Assembly (NCBI GenBank): GCA_045866215.1 | Contig: AP035880.1 | Coordinates: 1,240,001-1,304,000 of the forward strand | Direction of reading: 5' to 3' | Origin: Croceivirga sp009797885 | Lineage (GTDB): Bacteria; Bacteroidota; Bacteroidia; Flavobacteriales; Flavobacteriaceae | Length of the DNA stretch: 64,000 bases | Part shown: piece by piece, positions 41,298-50,676 of the stretch | Position numbering within the stretch: the stretch's first letter is position 1 | Layout: the number at the start of each line of letters is the position of its first letter | Notes under the pieces: model-generated | Database searches by the model: none | Told to the model about the DNA's origin: nothing | The model's input: the letters and a program-made list of their open reading frames with translations, nothing else | Translations under genes and position numbers: made by a program

Positions 41298-42332
41298 TTA
41301 ATTTTGCTGCATTTCCCCCCGTAACGGCCTTTCAAAAAACATCCTGAATTGGCTGGATGGGAGCCGCATCCCCAAGAGGTACATTGCCTTGGCCACAGCA
41401 GCTTCCGTTGTAAGATCCTTTCCATTAATGAGTTGTATCTGTCGTAACCGTTCACTGGTTTGATACTGTCCCATGACGACCCCTCCCCCAACGCATTGGG
41501 TCACATTGACAATGTGCAAACCGCTCAAAATGGAACCTTCCAAGATTTTGATGAACCATTCATCGGTAAAAGCATTACCCGCACCGTAGGTCTCCAAAAT
41601 CAACACTTTAAGGTCCTTTGCATTCAAAACAGCTTCCACAAACTCCCTGGCAATACCTGGAAACAATTTTAGGATACCTACCCTGGAATCCATTTTGGTA
41701 CGTACCTGCAAGTCCTTCCCTCCTTTTGTGGACAATAAATAGGGATAATTGATCTTTAGGTTAACCCCGGACTCGATCAGTGTTGGATAGTTGAGTGAGC
41801 GAAAGGCCTGAAAATGTTCTGCATTAATTTTGGTTGTCCTGTTACCACGGTATAATTTGTATTCAAAATAAAGCCCTACTTCCCTTATTACGGGTTGGCC
41901 ATTCTCCGTCAAAGAGGCAATCTGTATGGCAGTAATTAAGTTCTCTTTGGCATCGGTCCTCAAATCACCTATGGGAAGCTGGGACCCGGTCAGGATGACC
42001 GGTTTTGCCAAATTCTCCAACATAAAACTGAGGGCCGAAGCCGTAAAGCTCATGGTATCACTTCCGTGCAATACCACAAAACCATCAAAATCTGTATAGT
42101 TTTCACCAATGATCCCAACAATATTGGCCCAGTACGTTGGATTCATATTGGAGGAATCAATGGGATCTTTAAAGGAAACCGTGGTAATGTTACAATCCAA
42201 CTGAAAAAGTTCCGGAATATTCTTTTGTAGTTCGGTAAAGTCAAAAGCGGACAAGGTTCCGGTTTCATAATCCTTTACCATTCCAATAGTCCCCCCTGTG
42301 TAAATCAACAGTATGTTGGCACGTTCCTTCAT
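41298..42332 (-). CDS. ansA: Type I L-asparaginase
   Basis: Cytoplasmic enzyme that hydrolyses asparagine to aspartate and ammonia. The 344-residue product has the two threonine motifs of the family: LLIYTGGTIGMV at the start and VVLHGSDTMSFTASALSFMLENL (around residue 90), followed by KPVILTGSQLPIG. The DYETGTLSAFDF and EEDFDGFV-like parts are those of the non-secreted type; no signal peptide is present. The start codon overlaps the stop of tatD by 4 bases (ATGA), so it is translationally coupled to it. It is followed by the tRNA-Ser gene. Confidence 0.93.
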   Translation of the reverse strand: MKERANILLIYTGGTIGMVKDYETGTLSAFDFTELQKNIPELFQLDCNITTVSFKDPIDSSNMNPTYWANIVGIIGENYTDFDGFVVLHGSDTMSFTASALSFMLENLAKPVILTGSQLPIGDLRTDAKENLITAIQIASLTENGQPVIREVGLYFEYKLYRGNRTTKINAEHFQAFRSLNYPTLIESGVNLKINYPYLLSTKGGKDLQVRTKMDSRVGILKLFPGIAREFVEAVLNAKDLKVLILETYGAGNAFTDEWFIKILEGSILSGLHIVNVTQCVGGGVVMGQYQTSERLRQIQLINGKDLTTEAAVAKAMYLLGMRLPSSQFRMFFERPLRGEMQQN

Positions 42333-43096
42333 ATTCCAAATACCTGTTTTGAGTTTTCCGTTGTAATCCGCGCAATTTCTTTCTGGGACAATCCATAGAT
42401 TTCGGAAAGTTTGTCCAACACGTGGACAATGTACGAACTTTCATTGCGCTTTCCCCGGTATGGCATCGGGGCCAAATAGGGGGCATCGGTCTCCAACACG
42501 ATATGGCTTAAGTCAATTTCCCCAAGAAACCGATCTATTTTTCCATTCTTAAAGGTCACCACCCCACCAATGCCCAATTTCATATTATAGGCCATCGCCT
42601 TTTGCGCTTGTTCCATGGTCCCCGTAAAACAATGAAATATCCCATAAAGGTCATCTCCCTTTTCCTGTTCAAGAATTTCAAAAATTTCATCAAAGGATTC
42701 CCGGGAGTGGATAACAATGGGGAGCTTATATTTTTTGGCCAATTTAATCTGCTGCACAAAGGCCATTTGTTGCTGCTTTAGATAGGATTTATCCCAATAG
42801 AGGTCGATTCCTATCTCCCCAACAGCGTAAAAACTTCGTTTTTGGAACTGCTTTTCAACAAATTCCAACTCCTCTTCATAGTGCTCTTTAACATGGGTAG
42901 GGTGCAATCCCATCATCAAAAAAACAGCGGTTGGGTACTTCCGTTCCAAGCTGTACATCCTCTCTGCATAGGTTGAATCTATTGCAGGCACAAAAAAACG
43001 TTCAACGCCCAAGTCCATTGCACGTTTCATCATCAATTCCTGGTCTTCATCAAAAGCCTCACTATATAAGTGGGTGTGGGTATCGGTCAGAATCAT
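42329..43096 (-). CDS. TatD family metal-dependent hydrolase
   Basis: A 255-residue TIM-barrel metallohydrolase of the TatD family (DNA/RNA exonuclease or related). Metal-binding motifs are visible: DTHTHLYSEAFDED at the start, AVGEIGIDLYWDKSYLKQQ, PIVIHSRESFDEI, FHCFTGTMEQA and IVLETDAPYLAP. Members have been linked to repair of 3' damage and to DNA degradation; the exact substrate is not shown by sequence. It overlaps ansA by 4 bases and is the first gene of that pair. It faces away from the aspartic protease gene, with 37 bases between the starts. Confidence 0.9.
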   Translation of the reverse strand: MILTDTHTHLYSEAFDEDQELMMKRAMDLGVERFFVPAIDSTYAERMYSLERKYPTAVFLMMGLHPTHVKEHYEEELEFVEKQFQKRSFYAVGEIGIDLYWDKSYLKQQQMAFVQQIKLAKKYKLPIVIHSRESFDEIFEILEQEKGDDLYGIFHCFTGTMEQAQKAMAYNMKLGIGGVVTFKNGKIDRFLGEIDLSHIVLETDAPYLAPMPYRGKRNESSYIVHVLDKLSEIYGLSQKEIARITTENSKQVFGI

Positions 43097-43133
43097 GCTG
43101 CAAAAATAGGTTTATCTTTAGCAAATTTTCTGA

Positions 43134-43583
43134 ATGGATTCGCTCAAATCTTTCCTCAATTCAAAAAACTACACTAGGGTCAAACTAAAATTGACGATAA
43201 CCAATCATTTAGAACTGGAAGCGACGATAAATGGAATCCCCGGGCGGTTCATTCTGGACACGGGAGCTTCCAACACTTGTATTGGAATGGATAGAATTGA
43301 ATTTTTCAACTTGGATTTTGAGGTATCGGATATCAAGGCCGCGGGAGCTGGGGCCCTTGAGATGGAAACCTTGATTTCTACCAACAATACCATTGAAATT
43401 GGGACATGGAAAAGGCGTAGGCAAAAAATAGTACTATTTGACCTTGTCCATGTTAACCAAGCCCTTACCATTCATGATTCCCAACCTGTTGATGGAATTA
43501 TAGGGGCCGATCTTTTGAAAAAAGGAAGGGCGGTAATTGATTACAGTAAAAAAAGGCTTTATCTAAAACCCGGCAGTCCCTAG
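43134..43583 (+). CDS. Retropepsin-like aspartic protease
   Basis: A 149-residue single-domain aspartic protease. The active-site motif is FILDTGASNTCIG (DTGAS, around residue 43), with the following flap region and the second signature DGIIGADLLKKGRAVIDYSKKRLYL near the end, as in clan AA retropepsin-like proteins. No signal peptide or membrane helix is present, so it is probably cytoplasmic and works as a homodimer. Its substrate is unknown. It is divergent from tatD and its end overlaps that of sucB by 4 bases, so the two convergent transcripts meet here without room for a terminator. Confidence 0.85.
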   Translation: MDSLKSFLNSKNYTRVKLKLTITNHLELEATINGIPGRFILDTGASNTCIGMDRIEFFNLDFEVSDIKAAGAGALEMETLISTNNTIEIGTWKRRRQKIVLFDLVHVNQALTIHDSQPVDGIIGADLLKKGRAVIDYSKKRLYLKPGSP

Positions 43584-44800
43584 AGCTCCAAAGCCTTTGT
43601 GATATTGTTGTCCATTAAAAGTTCCCCTGGATTTTCCAGGGCCTCTTTTACAGCGACCAAAAATCCTACGGATTCGCGACCATCAATAATTCTATGATCA
43701 TATGAGAGGGCCACATACATTACCGGGGCAATCACAATTTGTCCATCGCGAACAATTGGACGTTCCACAATATTGTGCATCCCGAGGATGGCACTCTGGG
43801 GAGGGTTAATAATAGGGGTGGAAAGCATGGAGCCAAAGACGCCACCATTGGAAATGGTAAAGGTACCTCCGGTCATTTCATCCACAGTGATCTGGCCATC
43901 CCTGGCACGTATGGCCAAACGTTTTACCTCAGATTCCACTCCTCTAAATGTCAGGTTCTCCGCATTGCGGATAACGGGAACCATTAACCCTTTGGGTCCG
44001 GAAACGGCAATACTGATGTCACAGAAGTCATAGGAAATCATTTCCTTACCATCAATCATGGAATTTACGGCAGGGAATTCCTTTAAGGCCCTTACACATG
44101 CCAAGGTGAAGAAGGACATAAAGCCCAAGCCTACGCCATGTTTTTCCTTAAATTCCTCCTTGTATTTTTTACGTAATTCGAATATGGGGGACATATCAAC
44201 CTCATTGAATGTGGTTAACATGGCCGTTTCGTTCTTTGCTGAAACCAATCGTTCGGCAACTTTTCTACGCAACAAGGACAGTTTGGAACGGGATTCCCCC
44301 CTACTGCCGCCCGTGGGTGTGCCCATGGAAGGAACGGCTTTTACCGCATCTTCCTTGGTTATACGACCATCCCTGCCCGTACCATTGACCTGAGCGGGGG
44401 CTATGCCCTTCTCGTCCAATATTTTTTTGGCTGCCGGAGAAGGCGTCCCAGTAGCATATGATTCCTTTTGTTGCACTTCTTGTTTTGGAGCTTCCTCTTT
44501 CTTGGGGGGCTCCTCCTTTTCCAATTCTTCCGCGCCATTGGCAACCGCCCCAACCGGTTTTTCCGCGCTGGTATCTATTAAGCACACTATTTCACCCACA
44601 CCAACGGCATCGCCAACTTCAGCTTTTAAGGTAATAATCCCGCTTTCTTCCGCAGGAAGTTCCAAGGTTGCCTTATCAGAATCCACTTCCGCAATCGCCT
44701 GGTCCTTTTCAACGTAATCACCATCTTCCACCAACCATTCTGCTATCTCTACTTCGGTGATGGATTCTCCCGGCGATGGAACTTTCATTTCTAAAATCAT
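43580..44800 (-). CDS. sucB: Dihydrolipoyllysine succinyltransferase (E2 of 2-oxoglutarate dehydrogenase)
   Basis: Second component of the TCA-cycle complex that makes succinyl-CoA. The 406-residue product has one lipoyl domain with the modified lysine in EVDSDKATLELP (Lys43), a variable Pro/Lys/Glu linker, an E1/E3-binding domain (SPAAKKILDEKGIAPAQVNGTGRDGRITKEDAV), and the catalytic domain that ends with the CoA-transfer motif LSYDHRIIDGRESVGFL. The N-terminal MILEMKVPSPGESITEVEI is the normal start. It follows sucA by 12 bases. No E3 gene is in the window, so lpd is elsewhere. Confidence 0.96.
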   Translation of the reverse strand: MILEMKVPSPGESITEVEIAEWLVEDGDYVEKDQAIAEVDSDKATLELPAEESGIITLKAEVGDAVGVGEIVCLIDTSAEKPVGAVANGAEELEKEEPPKKEEAPKQEVQQKESYATGTPSPAAKKILDEKGIAPAQVNGTGRDGRITKEDAVKAVPSMGTPTGGSRGESRSKLSLLRRKVAERLVSAKNETAMLTTFNEVDMSPIFELRKKYKEEFKEKHGVGLGFMSFFTLACVRALKEFPAVNSMIDGKEMISYDFCDISIAVSGPKGLMVPVIRNAENLTFRGVESEVKRLAIRARDGQITVDEMTGGTFTISNGGVFGSMLSTPIINPPQSAILGMHNIVERPIVRDGQIVIAPVMYVALSYDHRIIDGRESVGFLVAVKEALENPGELLMDNNITKALEL

Positions 44801-44812
44801 GCTGTGCTTTAT

Positions 44813-47611
44813 TTACTTTCTAATAAAATTATCCTTTGTTTTATCGAAAACGTATTCAATAACCTCGTTATGACGTCTTTGCGAACGAACTGCGCTACCT
44901 GCCGCAGGCGCTCCGTAGAAACGTCTGGAGGCCACCCTAAAATTCCTGGCCTCGTCCAAATGCATCAACAAATGGCCCCAAGCCCCCATATTCCTGGGTT
45001 CCTCCTGGGCCCATACCACCTCTTCTGCCTTGTTGTATTTTTTGATGGTACTTCGTATCTGCTCAGCAGGGAGCGGAAATAGTTGTTCCAATCGAACCAA
45101 GGCCACATCCATCCTTTTCTCTTCTTCGCGCTTGGCCAATAAATCATAATAAAACTTACCGGTACAAAAAACCAATGATTTCACTTCTGACGGCTTTACC
45201 GCAACATCGTCAATGAGTTCCGCAAAGCTTCCGTTTGCCATCTCTTCTTTTGTGGAAACCACTTTGGGGTGACGCAACAAACTTTTGGGCGTAAACACCA
45301 CCAAGGGCTTTCTAAATTTCGCCTTCATTTGTCTCCGCAACAAATGGAACAGATTGGCAGGGGTGGTCACATCCGCCACGTACATATTGTCTTTGGCACA
45401 GAGTTGTAGGTAACGTTCCATCCTTGCCGAGGAATGTTCCGCACCTTGACCTTCGTACCCATGGGGCAATAACAACACCAAGCCGTTCTGCAACTTCCAT
45501 TTATCTTCTGCAGCCGACAGATATTGGTCAATCACAATTTGTGCCCCATTACTGAAATCACCGAACTGGGCTTCCCAAATGGTCAATGTATTTGGGCTGG
45601 CCATGGCGTAACCATAGTCAAATCCCATTACGGCATATTCCGAAAGGAGGGAATTGTAAATATGGAATGTACCCTTTTGATGTTCCCCCATTTCATTGAG
45701 CAATACCACCTCCTCCTCGTGCATTTCAGTCTTTATGACGGCATGCCTATGGGAAAAGGTTCCACGCTCAATATCCTGACCTGTCATTCGCACGTCAAAA
45801 CCTTCTTCAATCAAAGAAGCATAGGCCAATAGCTCTCCCATGGCCCAATCCAATCGGTTATCCTCAAAATACATCTTCTTGCGACCTTGGACGAGTCGTT
45901 CCAATTTGCGCAAAAACTTCTTATCCTGTGGAAGTTGGGTTATTTTCCCTGCCACCCCATCTAATTTCCCTATATCATAAGAAGTGTCGATGGTGGAAAG
46001 CATGGCCTCTTCCGTAACCCTGGAAAAGCCTTCCCACTCATCTTGCATAAAAGCTGTAATACGGGTTTTTTCAATCTTCCTGGAATCCAGCAGGTCTTCT
46101 TCGAGCTCTTTTTTGTATTCCGCTTCCAACTTCTTTACATAGTCCTTGTCAATAATGCCTTCATTGATCAAACGTTCGGCATAAATATCCCGTGGATTGG
46201 GGTGTTTGGAAATGGATTTATACAATAGGGGTTGGGTGAATTTGGGCTCGTCCCCTTCATTGTGTCCATATTTTCGATACCCCAGCAAATCCAGAAAAAC
46301 ATCACGTTTGTACCGCATTCTATACTCCAGGGCAAATGTCGCGGCATGGACCACGGCTTCGGCATCATCGGCATTGATATGAAGTACCGGTGAAAGGGTG
46401 ACTTTACCTACATCGGTGCAATAGGTGGATGAACGGGCATCCAAATAATTTGTCGTAAAGCCAATTTGGTTGTTGACAACAATATGAATGGTACCGCCCG
46501 TAGTGTACCCATCCAACTTGGCCATCTGTACCGTTTCATATACCACACCTTGGCCTGCGAAAGCTGCATCCCCGTGCACCAAGATCGGAAGGACTTCTGA
46601 AATATTCCCTTGATGGGAGCTATCCTGTTTTGCACGTGTTATACCTTCCACTATGGAATTGACCGTTTCCAAATGCGATGGATTTGGGGCAATGTTCATA
46701 TTGACCATTTTCCCGGTATCCGTTTCCCGCATGGAAGTCCATCCCAAGTGGTATTTTACATCCCCATCAAAAATGGTCTCTTCATAGTCCTTGCCATCAA
46801 ACTCACTAAAGATGTCCTTGGGTGATTTACCAAAAATATTGGTCAATACATTAAGACGGCCACGATGGGCCATCCCCATAACAAATTGTTTTACCCCAGC
46901 ATTTGCCGCTTTCTCAATAATAACGTCCAAAGCTGGAATCAGTGATTCCCCTCCCTCCAAGGAAAAGCGTTTCTGACCCACGTATTTTGTATGTAAAAAG
47001 CTTTCGAACGAAACCGCTTCGTTCAACTTTCTCAGAATGTTCTTTTTCTCATCCGATGAAAAACTGGGATGGTTATCGTTAACGTTCAACCAGTTTTGAA
47101 TCCACTGGATCCGTTCCGGAGTTCGGATGTACATATATTCCACCCCAATCGCATCACAATAGATACGCTTAAGATGGGCTTCTATCTTACGGAGTGAACT
47201 TGGACCAATACCGATAATGTTCCCGGCATCAAAAACCGTGTCCAGATCGCTTTCTTCCAAATCAAAGTTCCCTATGTCCAATGTTGGCGCATATTTGCGG
47301 CGTTCCCTAACGGGGTTGGTCTTTGTGAACAAATGACCTCTGGAACGATAGCCATTGATCATTCGGATGACCTTGAACTCCTTTTGAAGGGATTGGGGTA
47401 CGGCTACCTCCGCACCATTGACCAAGGCAGTTGTTCCATTGGAGGAAGGCCGTACGTCCAGTTCATCCAACTGGCTTTCCAGACCAAAATCAAATCCCTG
47501 AAAAAAAGCACGCCAACTGGGTTCAACACTATCGGGACTAGTGAGATACCTATCGTACATTTCTGCAAAAAAAGAAGTGTGGGCAGCGTTTAAGAAGGAA
47601 TATTTATCCAT
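44813..47611 (-). CDS. sucA: 2-oxoglutarate dehydrogenase E1 component
   Basis: Thiamine-diphosphate enzyme that decarboxylates 2-oxoglutarate. The 932-residue product has the short N-terminal helix (YSFLNAAHTSFFAEMYDRYLTSPDSVEPSWRAFFQGF), the region GMAHRGRLNVLTNIFGKSP, the ThDP site HGDAAFAGQGVVYETVQMA and VNNQIGFTT, and the C-terminal half (SHRHAV, EAQFGDFSNGAQIVIDQYL, LLLPHGYEGQGAEHSSAR). The ending QRRHNEVIEYVFDKTKDNF is near normal. A consensus promoter lies 24-54 bases upstream of the start. It is followed by sucB in an operon. Confidence 0.96.
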   Translation of the reverse strand: MDKYSFLNAAHTSFFAEMYDRYLTSPDSVEPSWRAFFQGFDFGLESQLDELDVRPSSNGTTALVNGAEVAVPQSLQKEFKVIRMINGYRSRGHLFTKTNPVRERRKYAPTLDIGNFDLEESDLDTVFDAGNIIGIGPSSLRKIEAHLKRIYCDAIGVEYMYIRTPERIQWIQNWLNVNDNHPSFSSDEKKNILRKLNEAVSFESFLHTKYVGQKRFSLEGGESLIPALDVIIEKAANAGVKQFVMGMAHRGRLNVLTNIFGKSPKDIFSEFDGKDYEETIFDGDVKYHLGWTSMRETDTGKMVNMNIAPNPSHLETVNSIVEGITRAKQDSSHQGNISEVLPILVHGDAAFAGQGVVYETVQMAKLDGYTTGGTIHIVVNNQIGFTTNYLDARSSTYCTDVGKVTLSPVLHINADDAEAVVHAATFALEYRMRYKRDVFLDLLGYRKYGHNEGDEPKFTQPLLYKSISKHPNPRDIYAERLINEGIIDKDYVKKLEAEYKKELEEDLLDSRKIEKTRITAFMQDEWEGFSRVTEEAMLSTIDTSYDIGKLDGVAGKITQLPQDKKFLRKLERLVQGRKKMYFEDNRLDWAMGELLAYASLIEEGFDVRMTGQDIERGTFSHRHAVIKTEMHEEEVVLLNEMGEHQKGTFHIYNSLLSEYAVMGFDYGYAMASPNTLTIWEAQFGDFSNGAQIVIDQYLSAAEDKWKLQNGLVLLLPHGYEGQGAEHSSARMERYLQLCAKDNMYVADVTTPANLFHLLRRQMKAKFRKPLVVFTPKSLLRHPKVVSTKEEMANGSFAELIDDVAVKPSEVKSLVFCTGKFYYDLLAKREEEKRMDVALVRLEQLFPLPAEQIRSTIKKYNKAEEVVWAQEEPRNMGAWGHLLMHLDEARNFRVASRRFYGAPAAGSAVRSQRRHNEVIEYVFDKTKDNFIRK

Positions 47612-47634
47612 GTGGACAGTGGATTCGTATTTTT

Positions 47635-47665
47635 CAAAATTACCCCCAAAATTACGACAAACAAA
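47635..47665 (-). promoter_or_regulatory. Promoter of sucAB
   Basis: On the minus strand TTTG (47665 to 47662), exactly 19 nt, then TAATTTTG (47642 to 47635), a full match to the Bacteroidota consensus. A second TAATTTTG a little upstream lies inside the spacer and is an alternative start point. Confidence 0.8.
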
Positions 47666-47717
47666 TAATTTACCAGTAATTTAGAATATCTTGATTGGCG
47701 ATAAAATCCAAAAATAA

Positions 47718-48227
47718 ATGTTAAGAAAAATCCTTGTCCCTTTTATGCTGTTGCTTTTTGTTCAAGGCCATGCACAACGGGCCAACCAAAACCAGTTTTG
47801 GGAAAATGTCCGATATGGCGGAAGCCTGGGCCTGGGTTTTGGGAATAACAGCTTTAACTTCCAGGCTGCACCCAGTGCCATTTACGACGTAAATCCCTAT
47901 TATTCCACTGGAATGGGGCTACAATTGAACTATGCGAAATTTGGGGACAACAAATTCTTTGGTTATGGTGCGACATGGATGAATTTTTTCAACCCCATAC
48001 CCATGATCCAACTTTCGACCGAACTGGAGCAATGGCGTGTAAACCTCTCCAATGATTCCCCGCTTGTAGGGACACTGGAAGAGAATTACTGGTTAACCTC
48101 TTTATTTCTGGGCGCCGGCTATACCCAGGGAAACATAACTTTTGGCATACGTTACGACGTTCTTTTTGATGACCAACGGAGTATTTATGCCGATCCTTGG
48201 ATTCCTTTTGTCCGTGTTTATTTTTAG
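47718..48227 (+). CDS. Outer-membrane beta-barrel-like protein, unknown function
   Basis: A 169-residue protein with a signal peptide (ILVPFMLLLFVQGHAQ). The rest shows short alternating strands (YGGSLGLGFGNNSFNFQAAPSAIYDVNPYYSTGMGLQLNYAKF in pieces, WLTSLFLGAGYTQGNITFGIRYDVLF, IPFVRVYF), compatible with a small eight-stranded outer-membrane barrel. It starts 106 bases from sucA in the opposite direction; from memory, similar proteins are often found next to sucA in flavobacteria and are sometimes wrongly named 2-oxoglutarate decarboxylase. I see no link to that reaction. Confidence 0.8.
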   Translation: MLRKILVPFMLLLFVQGHAQRANQNQFWENVRYGGSLGLGFGNNSFNFQAAPSAIYDVNPYYSTGMGLQLNYAKFGDNKFFGYGATWMNFFNPIPMIQLSTELEQWRVNLSNDSPLVGTLEENYWLTSLFLGAGYTQGNITFGIRYDVLFDDQRSIYADPWIPFVRVYF

Positions 48228-48392
48228 GGATGCCATGGTTTATAAACCTTACCGGCTTATTTGTAATCGCCATAAATCCATTCCCAATTGATTTGATTTT
48301 ATTCCCAGAGACCGCGAATGGCTTTTTGGGACAACAAAGGCTTCACATTGGTTAGTGATCGGTTGAATTCGTTCCCTGGCAAAAGACACAAA

Positions 48393-48416
48393 AAAAGAGG
48401 ACGTTCGTCCCCTTTT
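48393..48416. terminator. Bidirectional terminator beside galE
   Basis: AAAAGAGGACG (48393-48403) pairs with CGTCCCCTTTT (48406-48416), one mismatch, tight loop, with A- and T-tracts. On the minus strand it lies just after galE (stop 48441). The 213 bases between 48228 and 48440 hold nothing else recognisable. Confidence 0.75.
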
Positions 48417-48440
48417 CAAAAGTAATTGAAGAAGTTAGGG

Positions 48441-49481
48441 TCAAACCGAGGTTTTTTCGTAACCCCTTATTTTCTTTTCCCAATTCCAAGCCGATCGTAC
48501 GGCATCATCCAGCGTGGATTTTGCTTCCCAGCCCAAAACCTCATTGGCCTTTCTGGTATCCGCATAGGCCTGTATAACATCTCCTGCCCTTCTAGGTGCC
48601 ACTCTGTAGTTCAGTTTTTCTCCGGAAACACGTTCAAAACTCTGGATGACCTCCAATACGGAACTCCCCGTTCCCGTTCCCAGGTTAAAGACCTCAAAAT
48701 TCTCTTTGTTTTCGCCTTCAACCAAACGCTGTAATGCAGCTACGTGTGCCTTTGCCACATCCACCACATGGATATAGTCCCGTATACAGGTCCCATCCGA
48801 GGTTGGATAATCATCGCCAAAGACTGAAAGCTGTTCACGCATGCCTACTCCCGTCTGCGTAATAAAAGGAACAAGGTTTTGGGGGACACCGGTTGGCAGT
48901 TCCCCAATTTCATTGCTTGGATGTGCACCAATGGGATTAAAATAGCGCAAGGCAATGGCCGAAAGTTGCGGATTGACCTTACAGACATCCTTTATGATTT
49001 CCTCTCCTACCTGTTTGGTATTACCATAAGGGGATTCAGCCGGTTTAACTGGGGCATCTTCGGTAATGGGCATCTGGTCCGCTTGCCCATACACCGTACA
49101 TGAAGAGCTGAAAATGAAGCTAGCACTCCCCTTTTTGGTCAGTTCCTGAAGGATATAGACCAATACCCCTAAATTGTTTTCGTAATACAAAAGCGGATTT
49201 TCAACACTTTCGCCAACGGCCTTGGAGGCCGCAAAATGGATGACGCCACCAATGTCATCATATGTTGCAAAGAACTCTTGAACCTTTGATTTGTCCCTTA
49301 AATCGAAATGTTCAAAATTGGGGCTTTGCCCTGTTATAGCGACAATGCCATTTAGGACTTCCTCGGTGGAATTGGAGCAGTTATCAATGATTACCACCTC
49401 AAAACCTTCGTTCTGAAGTTCCACTACGGTATGGGAGCCAATAAAACCCAGTCCTCCCGTTACCAATATTTTTTTGCTCAT
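48441..49481 (-). CDS. galE: UDP-glucose 4-epimerase
   Basis: Interconverts UDP-glucose and UDP-galactose for polysaccharide synthesis. The 346-residue short-chain dehydrogenase-type enzyme has the NAD-binding Rossmann motif KILVTGGLGFIGSHTVVELQ, the catalytic YGNTK (Tyr-x3-Lys) in ESPYGNTKQVGEE, SSSCTVYG and the substrate site FNPIGAHPSNEIGE, with GTCIRDYIHVVDVA later. The length is normal. It is the second gene of an operon: the DegT-type aminotransferase ends just 1 base upstream. It probably serves surface-glycan or lipopolysaccharide sugar synthesis. Confidence 0.95.
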   Translation of the reverse strand: MSKKILVTGGLGFIGSHTVVELQNEGFEVVIIDNCSNSTEEVLNGIVAITGQSPNFEHFDLRDKSKVQEFFATYDDIGGVIHFAASKAVGESVENPLLYYENNLGVLVYILQELTKKGSASFIFSSSCTVYGQADQMPITEDAPVKPAESPYGNTKQVGEEIIKDVCKVNPQLSAIALRYFNPIGAHPSNEIGELPTGVPQNLVPFITQTGVGMREQLSVFGDDYPTSDGTCIRDYIHVVDVAKAHVAALQRLVEGENKENFEVFNLGTGTGSSVLEVIQSFERVSGEKLNYRVAPRRAGDVIQAYADTRKANEVLGWEAKSTLDDAVRSAWNWEKKIRGYEKTSV

Positions 49482-49482
49482 G

Positions 49483-50637
49483 CTATGGGTTTACAAAATC
49501 AATAACAAGTTTTGTGATGAATTCAATTTGCTCATCATCCAGTTCGGTGTGCATCGGTAATGAAATGACTTCATTGACCAAACGGTTTGTGACGGAAAAA
49601 TCCGCCTCATCATACCTGCTATCCACATATGCCTTCTGCCGATGTAAGGGAATGGGATAATACACCCCACATGGAACGCCATTTTCATTAAGATGTTGTA
49701 CCAATTTGTCCCTTTTTTCGTTCAGAATCCGAAGGGTATACTGATGAAATACATGACAGTCACAGCTATCACAAATTCCTTCACAGCCATTCACCGTTTC
49801 GGGAACAACAATATTGGGCTGATTGGCAAAGGCTTTGGAATAGCGACGGGCAGCCTCCCTTCTTTTTCCGTTGTATTCATCCAATCTTGGCAATTTTGCC
49901 CTTAGTACGGCAGCTTGCAGTGAATCCAGTCTTGAGTTTACCCCAACCACATCATGGTGATATCGTTTATACATCCCATGGTTTACAATTCCCCTTAGGG
50001 TATGCGCCAAATCATCATCATTGGTGAAAATAGCACCTCCATCTCCATAACAGCCCAGGTTTTTGGATGGAAAAAACGAAGTCGCGGCGACATCACCAAT
50101 GGTCCCTGCTTTCTGTTTACTTCCATTGGCAAAGGTATGTGTGGCACCAATGGCCTGTGCATTATCCTCAATTACAAAAAGGTCGTGTTTTTCCGCAAGC
50201 TCCAAAATCACATCCATATTGGCACACTGGCCAAAAAGATGGACAGGAACAATGGCTTTCGTTTTTGGGGTAATCGCCTTTTCAATGGCTTTTGGATCGA
50301 TATTAAAGGTATTTTCCTCAACGTCCACCAATACCGGGGTCAATCCCAATAGGGCAATAACTTCAACAGTGGCGGCAAACGTAAAATCTGCAGTAATCAC
50401 CTCATCACCTGGCTTTAACCCCAAACCCATCATACAAATCTGAAGTGCATCCGTGCCATTTGCACAGGGAATTACGTGTTTCACCCCAAGGTATTCCTCC
50501 AATTCCTTTTGAAATTCCCTGACTTCCGGACCATTAATAAATGCTGCAGATTCCAATACGGATCCAAACGAGTGGTTCACCTGCTCTTTTATACCTTCAA
50601 ATTGACCCTGAAGGTCCACCATTTGTATTTTTTTCAT
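49483..50637 (-). CDS. DegT/DnrJ/EryC1/StrS family sugar aminotransferase with a cysteine cluster
   Basis: A 384-residue PLP-dependent enzyme that installs an amino group on a nucleotide sugar. Features: MVDLQGQFEGIKEQVNHSF, HVIPCANGTDALQICMMGL, DFTFAATVEVIALLGLTPVLVDVE, VHLFGQCANMDVI, IEDNAQAIGATH and the PLP lysine in ATSFFPSKNLGCYGDGGAI. Unlike most members it has a cysteine-rich insert CEGICDSCDCHVFH at about residue 285, CX3CX2CXC, which looks like a metal or iron-sulfur site near the substrate pocket. It heads an operon with galE (1-base gap). The product sugar is unknown; a UDP-linked aminosugar for LPS is likely. Confidence 0.9.
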   Translation of the reverse strand: MKKIQMVDLQGQFEGIKEQVNHSFGSVLESAAFINGPEVREFQKELEEYLGVKHVIPCANGTDALQICMMGLGLKPGDEVITADFTFAATVEVIALLGLTPVLVDVEENTFNIDPKAIEKAITPKTKAIVPVHLFGQCANMDVILELAEKHDLFVIEDNAQAIGATHTFANGSKQKAGTIGDVAATSFFPSKNLGCYGDGGAIFTNDDDLAHTLRGIVNHGMYKRYHHDVVGVNSRLDSLQAAVLRAKLPRLDEYNGKRREAARRYSKAFANQPNIVVPETVNGCEGICDSCDCHVFHQYTLRILNEKRDKLVQHLNENGVPCGVYYPIPLHRQKAYVDSRYDEADFSVTNRLVNEVISLPMHTELDDEQIEFITKLVIDFVNP

Positions 50638-50654
50638 GGATTCATTTTATACTT

Positions 50655-50662
50655 CAAAAGTA
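50655..50662 (-). promoter_or_regulatory. -7 element before the DegT-type gene
   Basis: On the minus strand TACTTTTG fits TAnnTTTG, 18 bases before the start at 50637. No TTTG at 19 nt; partial call. Confidence 0.4.
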
Positions 50663-50676
50663 AGAAATAACCCAAG

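Noticed and set aside
47718..48227. Naming the gene beside sucA as a 2-oxoglutarate decarboxylase
   Set aside because: The product is a small exported beta-rich protein; the name is probably carried over from the neighbour.
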